Source: Chlamydia trachomatis (lineage in GTDB: Bacteria; Chlamydiota; Chlamydiia; Chlamydiales; 2-12-FULL-49-11). Taken from it: a stretch of 11,232 bases of DNA. A program made the position numbers and the translations under genes. Shown here piece after piece: positions 1 through 5,508 of the stretch (position 1 is the stretch's first letter; each line of letters opens with the position of its first letter). Below the pieces are notes generated by a model. The model did not search any database. It saw only the letters and a list, made by a program, of their open reading frames with translations, and was not told the DNA's origin. Location: assembly GCA_945870925.1 (NCBI GenBank), contig CAMBTZ010000041.1:1-11232 (forward strand), given 5' to 3'.

Positions 1-1
1 C

Positions 2-676
2 CATCAACATGTAATAATGCCTAATTTATCAAAACTATTTGATTTTAAACAGTATGAGGCCCCTAAACTTCTTGATCTTGGGTGCGGACAGGGCTTTTTA
101 CAGGAACACCTTCCTAAAAGCGTTGCCTATACTGGAATTGATGCATCTACTTCTTTGATCAATCTTGCAAAGCAAAAAAGAAAAGGGATATTTGAGGTAC
201 ATGATTTAACAAAACCTCTCTCACTAAAAGAAAAAAAATTTACTCACATCACCCTTATCCTCTCTCTTCAAAATATGGGCCCCCCTGATGTTGTCTTAAA
301 AAGTGCAAAAGAGCATTTAGCAAAAAACGGAAAGCTTTTTATTGTTTTAAACCATCCTTGCTTCCGAGTTCCAAGACAGACAAGTTGGGGTATTGATGAG
401 GATAAAAAAATTCAATATAGACGTATTGATAGATATCTAACACCCATGGTTATACCAATAGCTATGGCACCAAGTAAAAAAGAAGAATCAGAAGTAACCT
501 CCTCTTATCACTACCCTATATCCACATACATTAACATCTTAGGAAAGATGTCACTTGGCGTTAATCACATGGAAGAGTGGATTTCAGATAAACAGAGCAC
601 CGGTAAATATGCTAAAATGGAGAATAGAAGTAGAGAAGAAATCCCTCTATTTTTACTTCTGCAAGCAGGTTTTTAG
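2..676 (+). CDS. SAM-dependent methyltransferase, 5'-truncated by window edge
   Basis: Class I S-adenosylmethionine methyltransferase of unknown small-molecule substrate. The first ATG is at 17, but the frame is open to the window edge and reads HQHVI before MPNLSKLF. Related enzymes have this kind of helix just before motif I, so the true start probably lies upstream and the gene is partial. Counting from ATG 17, motif I is LLDLGCGQGF (about residues 18-27, glycine-rich SAM loop) and the acidic ribose-binding strand follows in YTGIDAS. NHPCFRVPRQTSWG (about 112-125) and the C-terminal ENRSREEIPLFL are features of one methyltransferase subgroup. These assignments are from memory of the family. 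The stop lies one base before glmS, so the two are co-transcribed and probably translationally coupled. Substrate cannot be told from the sequence. Confidence 0.85.
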   Translation, partial: HQHVIMPNLSKLFDFKQYEAPKLLDLGCGQGFLQEHLPKSVAYTGIDASTSLINLAKQKRKGIFEVHDLTKPLSLKEKKFTHITLILSLQNMGPPDVVLKSAKEHLAKNGKLFIVLNHPCFRVPRQTSWGIDEDKKIQYRRIDRYLTPMVIPIAMAPSKKEESEVTSSYHYPISTYINILGKMSLGVNHMEEWISDKQSTGKYAKMENRSREEIPLFLLLQAGF

Positions 677-677
677 T

Positions 678-2522
678 ATGTGCGGCATATATGGTCATAT
701 CAAGAAGGGAAGCAAGACAAACTCTGCATCAGCTTGTATAGACGGACTTAAAAGACTAGAATATAGAGGCTACGATTCAGCTGGCATAGCCGGCATCCAT
801 CAAGGAAGAATCATTTCCTTTAAAACAGTAGGCAAAGTAAACGCTTTAGATAGAGTCGTTCAAGAAAATAACCTCGATCTTAAATTAGCAATTGCACACA
901 CTCGATGGGCAACCCACGGTAGTATCACTGAAATTAATGCTCACCCTCATTTTGATGAACATAAATCAATAGCACTTGTACATAACGGAATTATTGAGAA
1001 CTATCAAAAAATTAAAAAGAGACTCACTGCAACAGGCTTAAAATTCGTTTCAGAGACTGACACTGAAGTAATTAGCCATCTTATATCGCTCCATTATAAA
1101 GGGAATATAGCTGAAGCTATTGAAAGAACTCTCCCTGAATTGGAAGGCTCTTTTGCAATAGCTCTCATTCACAAAGATCATCCGGAAAGAATTGTCGCTG
1201 CATCAAGAGGTTGCCCTCTTGCAATAGGAGTTTGCCACGAAAGCAAAGACATCTACATCTCGTCTGATAGCAATGCGTTTACCGGAAGATCTTTAGATGT
1301 GTTTTATTTACATGATGATGAGTATGCAATCATTTCTGAAGCTTGCATTGAAGTATATAACATGGCCGGGATTAAATTGATTAAATCACTAGAGGTCATA
1401 AATTTAGAAGAAAAATCAATATCCAAAGACGGCTTTGAACACTTCCTTCTAAAAGAAATACACGAACAACCAAAATCTGTAGAAAGAGCCCTTCTTGGTA
1501 GATTAGATATTAAAAATGGAACAGCTATTTTTGAAGAGCTCTCGATTTCTGATGACCTATTAAAAAAAACTACCCGAATCTTAATTTTAGCTTGCGGCTC
1601 TTCCTATCATGCAGGTTGTATCGCTAAACAGATATTTGAATCGCTTGCAAAAATCCCAACAGAAGTGGAAATTGCATCTGAATTTCGCTATCGAAGCCCC
1701 ATTATCTCAGAAAACACACTCGTAATTGCAATTAGTCAATCAGGTGAAACTGCCGATACATTGGCCGCCGTAAAGGAGGCAAAAAAATCAAACTCTCAAG
1801 TTATAGCCCTATGCAATGTTAAACGCTCCTCACTGTCAAGACTTGCTTCATCAACTCTCTGGTTAAATGCAGGCCCTGAAATAAGTGTATGTTCTACAAA
1901 AGCGTTCACAAGCCAACTCTCACTTCTAATGCTTCTTGCTCTAAAAATCGCCAGGATAAAAGATCTTGATTTAGGAAGCGGAAAACTTTTTATTTCTCAT
2001 ATTGAAAATCTCGGATCTCAAATTTCTGCAGTCATCTCTAAATCATCAGAATTCAAAATTTTAGCGAAAAAATACGCCTCTTTTAATCAGTTTTTCTTTA
2101 TCGGAAGAAGCTACATGTATCCAACCTGCCTAGAAGCAGCCTTAAAACTAAAAGAAATCTCCTACATTAATGCCTCCGGATATCCGGCAGGTGAAATGAA
2201 ACATGGACCTATCGCGCTTATTTCTAAAGAACTTGCAACAGTAGCTTTTTGTGGAAATATTCACACCTTCGATAAATTATTAAGCAACTTAATGGAAATT
2301 AAATCACGAGGCGGTCCAATTCTAGCGTTTGCACCCGAAGGCTTTAAAGAGATATTATCAATTACAGAAGATGTTATCTTTCTTCCTAAGCAAATATCCG
2401 ACCCATTTGCTCCAATTCCCTATTCTATAGCCGGACAATTGTTTGCCTATTATATTGCAAAACTTCTTGGAACTGATATCGATCAACCAAGAAATCTTGC
2501 AAAATCGGTCACTGTCGAATGA
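678..2522 (+). CDS. glmS: Glutamine--fructose-6-phosphate aminotransferase (isomerizing)
   Basis: Cytosolic enzyme that makes glucosamine-6-phosphate from fructose-6-phosphate and glutamine, the committed step toward UDP-GlcNAc for peptidoglycan and lipid A. The start is set at 678, not at the upstream in-frame ATG 555, because the N-terminal nucleophile must be Cys2 (MCGIYG) and an AGG sits 8 bases before it. The resulting 614 residues match the usual ~609. The glutaminase domain (about 1-240) shows RLEYRGYDSAGIA, THGSITEINAHPH, LVHNGIIENY and SETDTEV. The first SIS domain has ACGSSYHAG, ISQSGETADT and CSTKAFTSQL. The second has FIGRSYMYPTCLEAALKLKE and GEMKHGPIALI. The C-terminus DQPRNLAKSVTVE is intact, so the enzyme should be active. 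It sits between a methyltransferase (1-base gap) and an AsmA-like gene (4-base overlap) in one operon. Confidence 0.97.
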   Translation: MCGIYGHIKKGSKTNSASACIDGLKRLEYRGYDSAGIAGIHQGRIISFKTVGKVNALDRVVQENNLDLKLAIAHTRWATHGSITEINAHPHFDEHKSIALVHNGIIENYQKIKKRLTATGLKFVSETDTEVISHLISLHYKGNIAEAIERTLPELEGSFAIALIHKDHPERIVAASRGCPLAIGVCHESKDIYISSDSNAFTGRSLDVFYLHDDEYAIISEACIEVYNMAGIKLIKSLEVINLEEKSISKDGFEHFLLKEIHEQPKSVERALLGRLDIKNGTAIFEELSISDDLLKKTTRILILACGSSYHAGCIAKQIFESLAKIPTEVEIASEFRYRSPIISENTLVIAISQSGETADTLAAVKEAKKSNSQVIALCNVKRSSLSRLASSTLWLNAGPEISVCSTKAFTSQLSLLMLLALKIARIKDLDLGSGKLFISHIENLGSQISAVISKSSEFKILAKKYASFNQFFFIGRSYMYPTCLEAALKLKEISYINASGYPAGEMKHGPIALISKELATVAFCGNIHTFDKLLSNLMEIKSRGGPILAFAPEGFKEILSITEDVIFLPKQISDPFAPIPYSIAGQLFAYYIAKLLGTDIDQPRNLAKSVTVE

Positions 2523-3355
2523 AGACCTTTTTCATCTTAATTTTATTCCTTTTGCTTTTCTCTTTTTTTCTACCTAATTTATTATCAACAGACACCGGCA
2601 ATAAATTTCTTAACTATATCGTCGAAAAGAAGACCGGAATTCAAATCGGAACCGTAAATCTTTCTTGGACCGGCCCTCAAATTATAAAAGATCTATCCTT
2701 CACAAAAGGGACTAAAAGAATCACTCTTAAAGAACTCAACTTTCAAAAAAGAGAATTCACCCTTAATGACCTTGATATCTGGCTAATAGACCATCATATT
2801 AAAGGAGAAAAGATCTCCTTAACCATCAAGGAAGGAGCTTCTATCCCCTTCCTTTCATTCAATTTTGAAAAAATCCAAGTTCCCAGCATGACTCTAAGAC
2901 TTGGAAAAATGGTCTGGCAAAACTTTGGGGCCGTAAAAGATCTCCTCTCAATCATTCAATTAAAAATTCCTCTTGATGCAGATATCCCTCTTTGGTTTCA
3001 GGACGCTCCTTTAAGTATTACAAATGGTATCATTCATTTAGAACGAACCGAATTCCTTCTTGATAACAAATATCAATTTGGAGTCTGGAATAACATCAAC
3101 CTTGCAAAACAAGAGTTCAATTTAACTTTCGGTATCCCCCAAAAAACCATCCAAAAAGTTCTCGATATCCACGGCCTACCAAAAGACTACACAATCCCTA
3201 TGCGCTTCACAGGACCATTTGACAATCCATCACTACATAAATCAAGCGCCATAAAAACCATGGCTACACTCCTCCTTCTTCAAAAATTACCCCTCGCCCC
3301 CATTCCAAAAGTTAAGCCTTCTCCTTCCTCAAGACCACCCTTTCCCTGGAATTAA
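2519..3355 (+). CDS. AsmA-like membrane-anchored periplasmic protein
   Basis: 278-residue protein with an uncleaved anchor or signal at residues 1-22 (MKTFFILILFLLLFSFFLPN), followed by LLSTDTGNKFLNYIVEKKTGIQIGTVNLSWTGPQ. A helix and then short beta segments after the membrane anchor is the pattern at the start of AsmA/TamB-type proteins, which act between inner and outer membrane. The remainder is beta-rich with no cysteines or catalytic motif. The C-terminal 25 residues are proline-rich (PLAPIPKVKPSPSSRPPFPWN). It is much shorter than AsmA (about 600 residues), so it is at most a single-domain relative. Its ATG overlaps the glmS stop as ATGA, which implies coupled translation. A role in envelope assembly is inferred from anchor and operon only. 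Confidence 0.6.
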   Translation: MKTFFILILFLLLFSFFLPNLLSTDTGNKFLNYIVEKKTGIQIGTVNLSWTGPQIIKDLSFTKGTKRITLKELNFQKREFTLNDLDIWLIDHHIKGEKISLTIKEGASIPFLSFNFEKIQVPSMTLRLGKMVWQNFGAVKDLLSIIQLKIPLDADIPLWFQDAPLSITNGIIHLERTEFLLDNKYQFGVWNNINLAKQEFNLTFGIPQKTIQKVLDIHGLPKDYTIPMRFTGPFDNPSLHKSSAIKTMATLLLLQKLPLAPIPKVKPSPSSRPPFPWN

Positions 3356-3358
3356 GAA

Positions 3359-3389
3359 TTGCTAAAATATATCATTAAATTGCTATAAC
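3359..3389 (+). promoter_or_regulatory. Candidate sigma70 promoter of wrbA
   Basis: A TTGCTA hexamer at 3359-3364 and TATAAC at 3384-3389 are 19 bases apart. The -10 is preceded by TGC, giving an extended -10 that can tolerate the long spacer. A strong ribosome binding site, AAAGGAG at 3397-3403, lies 6 bases before the wrbA ATG. The 54-base gap after the AsmA-like gene and this promoter suggest wrbA is transcribed on its own. Predicted by eye only. Confidence 0.45.
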
Positions 3390-3409
3390 TTTACTTAAAG
3401 GAGCATCAT

Positions 3410-4021
3410 ATGAAAATTGCAGTTGTCTTTTACAGCACCTATGGTCATGTTTATCAATTAGCTAAGAGTATTGAAGCTGGCATTTCAGAAGTTCCCGGAT
3501 CTACATGCACCCTATTACAAGTTAAAGAGACCCTGTCCAATGAAGTTCTTCAAAAAATGGGCGCATTAGAGGCAAAAAAAGCATTTACACACATACCCAT
3601 AGCTGAAGTTTCAGATCTTGCCGAAGCAGACGCGATTATTTTTGGCACACCGACCCGCTTTGGGAATATGTGCGCCCAAATGAGAGCATTTCTTGATCAA
3701 ACAGGTAAATTATGGGGACAAGGATCACTTATAGGAAAAGCCGGAAGCGTCTTTGTTTCAACAGGTTCTCAGCACGGAGGACACGAAACTACAATACAGA
3801 GCTTTCACACAACCCTTTTACATCATGGGATGATTATAGTCGGCGTTCCCTACTCCTGTAAAGAACTTACAAATATGGACGAAATCACAGGCGGCAGCCC
3901 ATACGGAGCCGGAACTCTAGCCGGTAATGATGGCTCGAGAGTTCCTACAAAGAACGAACTTGCAATTGCCCGATTTCAAGGAAAGCACGTTGCCGAAATC
4001 GCTCAAAAACTTACCCGATAA
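3410..4021 (+). CDS. wrbA: NAD(P)H:quinone oxidoreductase, flavodoxin-like WrbA
   Basis: Soluble FMN enzyme that reduces quinones by two electrons, avoiding semiquinone radicals. The 203 residues compare with about 198 in E. coli WrbA. The FMN phosphate loop is [11 protein letters not shown] (residues 8-18). The second FMN-contacting loop is [20 protein letters not shown] (about 78-97). [12 protein letters not shown] (about 117-128) and the WrbA-specific [20 protein letters not shown] (about 161-180) follow. All expected motifs are present and the length is normal, so it should be functional. The start is supported by AAAGGAG 6 bases upstream. It converges with the minus-strand toxin/immunity island, from which it is separated only by a MITE-like element starting 6 bases after its stop. 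Confidence 0.95.
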   Translation: MKIAVVFYSTYGHVYQLAKSIEAGISEVPGSTCTLLQVKETLSNEVLQKMGALEAKKAFTHIPIAEVSDLAEADAIIFGTPTRFGNMCAQMRAFLDQTGKLWGQGSLIGKAGSVFVSTGSQHGGHETTIQSFHTTLLHHGMIIVGVPYSCKELTNMDEITGGSPYGAGTLAGNDGSRVPTKNELAIARFQGKHVAEIAQKLTR

Positions 4022-4027
4022 CCACTA

Positions 4028-4209
4028 TAGTGAATTAAATTTATAGTTATTTGTTTTTCAATTAAGACTGCTGGCAAAAAGAGCGCTTTAGATTATTGCT
4101 AACGAAAGTGGTGCCGAAGCAGGACTCTGTTATTACAGATCCGATGCAGACATGTAATAAGATCAAGATGCTCTTGAAGCCATGGTCTTAATTCAAAGTC
4201 AAATGACTA
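4028..4209 (+). mobile_element. Diverged second copy of MITE-like element (copy A)
   Basis: 182 bp bounded by TAGT...ACTA and flanked by TA on both sides (4026-4027, 4210-4211), the same outer arrangement as the copy at 4483-4649. The two copies lie in inverted orientation. The core 4116-4150 matches the complement of 4544-4578 at 34 of 35 positions. Alignment continues on the 5' side through an AAGAGcgCTTT-like stretch and fades toward the ends. The terminal repeats are degenerate: only TAGT plus scattered AT-rich identity remain. No transposase or convincing coding frame is present. The element fills the convergent gap between wrbA and the second immunity gene and ends 3 bases after that gene's stop codon. 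It appears older than, or recombined relative to, the other copy. Confidence 0.6.
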
Positions 4210-4212
4210 TAT

Positions 4213-4431
4213 CTACATCTCGAGCAATTTATTCTTTGCTTCTTCTAATATTTTGATTGCTTCATCAAATGAAAATTCCCAGAACTTTTGAGTGGGATGT
4301 GGATAAAATTGTATAATCACATCCTCTTCTTCTTGCGAAATCTCCACCCATTGAACTCCATTATAAATGATTTCAGCTACAAGACGTTCCCTATCTGGGA
4401 GACTAGCTACTGTTATACGAAATTTTCTCAT
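4213..4431 (-). CDS. Probable immunity protein of the orphan toxin tip
   Basis: 72-residue acidic cytosolic protein, MRKFRITVASLPDRERLVAE at its start and FDEAIKILEEAKNKLLEM at its end. The pattern (TVAS-PDRE-LVAEI, an aromatic WVEIS strand, IIQFYPHP, a terminal amphipathic helix) resembles small proteins I recall next to polymorphic toxin tips ending in GFLEP. I cannot name a Pfam family. The ATG lies 9 bases after the TAG that ends the severed toxin tip, with AGGT inside that gap, so toxin and immunity were coupled before the MITE insertion. The gene itself is intact. Its expected role is to bind and neutralise the toxin domain encoded upstream. Role is inferred from position and size. Confidence 0.7.
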   Translation of the reverse strand: MRKFRITVASLPDRERLVAEIIYNGVQWVEISQEEEDVIIQFYPHPTQKFWEFSFDEAIKILEEAKNKLLEM

Positions 4432-4440
4432 TCTAAATAC

Positions 4441-4482
4441 CTAGGGTTCTAAAAATCCAACAAAATCACCTTTTATACTATA
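4441..4482 (-). pseudogene. Severed 3' end of the orphan toxin tip
   Basis: Read on the minus strand from 4482 to 4441 this gives YSIKGDFVGFLEP and then TAG. The upstream fragment stops being toxin-like at GGVRYSS. Joining the two at the shared TAT AGT codons gives GGVRYSIKGDFVGFLEP without any shift. This is therefore the original C-terminus, cut off by the element at 4483-4649. The final eleven codons, including the GFLEP end I remember as conserved in this toxin type, are lost from the translated product. Confidence 0.8.
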
Positions 4483-4649
4483 TAGTCCTTTAAATTTGCT
4501 TTGATAGGTGTATCTATCAGATACGGTTTTTTCTTTGCAGTCATCTGCATCGGATCTGTAAAAACAGAGTCCTGCTTCGATGCGCAATAGCTACTGCAAA
4601 TAAAAAGCGTCTCTTCTGCTAAACCTATCAAATCAAAATTAAAGAACTA
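4483..4649. mobile_element. MITE-like element inserted in toxin tip (copy B)
   Basis: 167 bp non-coding element with 26-bp terminal inverted repeats. Both ends read TAGT, then C or T, CTTTAA, A or T, TTTG, C or A, TTTGATAGG: 23 of 26 identical. It is flanked by TA on each side (4481-4482 and 4650-4651). Excising the element plus one TA rebuilds an uninterrupted toxin frame, so the empty site is predicted to the base. TA target duplication points to mobilisation by an IS630/Tc1-mariner type transposase (established preference). No transposase lies in the window. Because ACTATA/TATAGT is nearly self-complementary, the border could also be drawn with a 6-bp ACTATA duplication. The arms pair further inward: TTTGCAGT with ACTGCAAA and GCATCG with CGATGC around CTGT-AAAA-ACAG. 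The whole element can therefore fold into one imperfect hairpin. Confidence 0.85.
4552..4572 (+). repeat. Conserved stem-loop in element core (copy B)
   Basis: GGATCTGT, loop AAAA, ACAGA-g-TCC: an 8-bp stem with one bulged base. The same hairpin lies on the opposite strand arrangement in copy A at 4122-4142 (GGA-c-TCTGT, loop TATT, ACAGATCC). It is the best conserved part of the two copies, although their outer arms have drifted apart. No T-run follows, so it is not an obvious intrinsic terminator. Confidence 0.6.
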
Positions 4650-4918
4650 TAACGTACGCCTCCAAGGTCAGGTGCATAAATATCAACTACTTTGCCATAT
4701 CTACTAAATTCTCCAGGAATTATTTTTTTTTCTGGATGACTTAAAATTTCCCCAAGTATTTTTTTCCCATGTTCATTTATTTGCTTTTGATTTCCTATGG
4801 GCTTAGGGAAAACGCTACCTTTTCTATAACCATGCTTCATCAAACTTCTTCCAGCCTTTGTAAATCCACCTCTATCTAATGATCCCCCAGCTTCATGCAT
4901 GTTCTTAAATTCCCCCAC
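4628..4918 (-). CDS. Orphan polymorphic-toxin C-terminal domain, truncated
   Basis: 96-codon open frame from GTG 4918, encoding an alternative toxin tip without secretion scaffold. Visible motifs: LDRGGFTKAGRSLMKHGYRK (about residues 14-33), SVFPKPIGN, a helix ending ILSHPEKK, RYGKVVDIYAPDLGGVRYSS. This resembles toxin tips I recall at the ends of polymorphic toxins, which normally close with GFLEP; nuclease activity is the usual guess for such tips but is not shown here. The last five codons (SLILI region) and the TGA come from the inserted element, replacing IKGDFVGFLEP. Upstream, after an in-frame TGA, the same frame reads RDAQFTYCTLPPPGTLLK, identical to residues 335-352 of the full toxin at 5509-6999. 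There is no clear ribosome binding site at GTG 4918, so this is probably a silent cassette. The intact immunity gene follows. Confidence 0.75.
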   Translation of the reverse strand: MGEFKNMHEAGGSLDRGGFTKAGRSLMKHGYRKGSVFPKPIGNQKQINEHGKKILGEILSHPEKKIIPGEFSRYGKVVDIYAPDLGGVRYSSLILI

Positions 4919-4922
4919 TCAC

Positions 4923-4975
4923 TTTAAAAGAGTTCCAGGAGGTGGGAGTGTGCAATAAGTAAATTGAGCATCTCT
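4923..4975 (-). repeat. 53-bp pre-toxin segment repeat, orphan-side copy
   Basis: Matches 5945-5997 at 51 of 53 positions. Both differences are silent third-position changes (CCA/CCG and CCT/CCC) in the shared frame RDAQFTYCTLPPPGTLLK. On the 5' side resemblance continues weakly for about 15 bases but with a 2-base deletion that breaks the frame. On the 3' side the copies diverge at once: here AAG TGA, in the parent AAA CCA AAG. It is the link between the parent toxin scaffold and the orphan tip. Confidence 0.9.
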
Positions 4976-5044
4976 GCGCCTTTGCGTTGAATTTTAGGCA
5001 ATTCTTTTCATTGGAACATCTTATATAGAAAGCTTCTTAGGTTT

Positions 5045-5107
5045 TAGTACAGGTTCTAAGAATCACTCTATACCCATGTTTAATCAAACTTTTTCCATCC
5101 TTCGAAG
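5045..5107 (-). pseudogene. Decayed remnant of another toxin tip
   Basis: On the minus strand this reads TASKDGKSLIKHGYRV, matching TKAGRSLMKHGYRK of the orphan tip. At DNA level 5068-5104 and 4824-4860 agree at about 31 of 37 positions. Immediately after this, the minus strand continues GATTCTTAGAACCT, close to the GGATTTTTAGAACCC that encodes the GFLEP end of the orphan tip. This suggests an internal deletion joined the start and the end of the domain out of frame. It has no start signal and stops surround it. It lies between the first immunity gene and the 53-bp repeat, as expected of an older cassette. Confidence 0.55.
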
Positions 5108-5115
5108 CTGTTTAT

Positions 5116-5505
5116 TCAATTCCCGTGCTTTTGAGGACCGCTAGAAAAAGGTTTTTTAACATAATTAAATGCCTTTAGTACCTCTTTAGCTTTTTCCCTT
5201 ATTTCCGCCCATTTAGGTGTATCGATAAATTCAAAGGCCTCAGAATATTGATCTGAAAAAATTTCAAATTCTTCTCCAAATTTTCTAACCAACTGATTTT
5301 GTTCTTCCGAAATCCCATAGTCTCCATAATTATCCATAATGAAATCAAATACATCAAAAAAATGGCAAACAGTTTCAGTAAAATCATCACATTCAGGCCC
5401 CTCACCTCGAATCCAAACTCGCATTTGATATTCTATATCTGAAATGCCCCAAATATCTCTTAAAAATTCATACAGAATATATTTTCTATCTTCATCAGTT
5501 AACAT
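5116..5505 (-). CDS. Probable immunity protein of the full-length toxin
   Basis: 129-residue strongly acidic, helical, cytosolic protein without signal peptide. It contains RVWIRGEGPECDDFTETVCHFF (about residues 29-50) and ends its conserved part with FIDTPKWAEIREKAKEVLKAFNY. I recall this pattern among small proteins next to polymorphic toxins but cannot name a family. The ATG lies 3 bases after the toxin stop and its ribosome binding site (AGGGGG) is inside the toxin's last codons. Toxin and antidote are therefore translated together, typical of toxin/immunity pairs. The tail VKKPFSSGPQKHGN looks added. QKHGN recalls the KHGYR segment of the neighbouring toxin tips and may be residue from an old cassette junction. 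Immunity function is inferred from position, size and acidity. Confidence 0.75.
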   Translation of the reverse strand: MLTDEDRKYILYEFLRDIWGISDIEYQMRVWIRGEGPECDDFTETVCHFFDVFDFIMDNYGDYGISEEQNQLVRKFGEEFEIFSDQYSEAFEFIDTPKWAEIREKAKEVLKAFNYVKKPFSSGPQKHGN

Positions 5506-5508
5506 AAA

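Noticed and set aside
555..677. N-terminal extension of glmS from ATG 555
   Set aside because: It would bury the obligatory N-terminal Cys2 nucleophile and overlap the methyltransferase in another frame. ATG 678 is the start.
4019..4056. Possible intrinsic terminator after wrbA (CTATA...TATAG followed by T-rich sequence)
   Set aside because: The stem is 5 AT-rich pairs with a bulge and a long loop, and overlaps the TATAGT end of the element. Too weak to call.
4102..4155. EAGLCYYRSDAD frame in both element copies, faintly like the Rhs motif ETGLYYYRARYYDP
   Set aside because: The frame has stops close by on both sides, no start codon, and no further Rhs similarity. The likeness is explained by the shared DNA core of the MITE-like copies.
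5199..5405. Minus-strand 68-codon frame inside the first immunity gene
   Set aside because: Alternative-frame shadow of the 129-residue immunity protein, which has a ribosome binding site and coherent composition.
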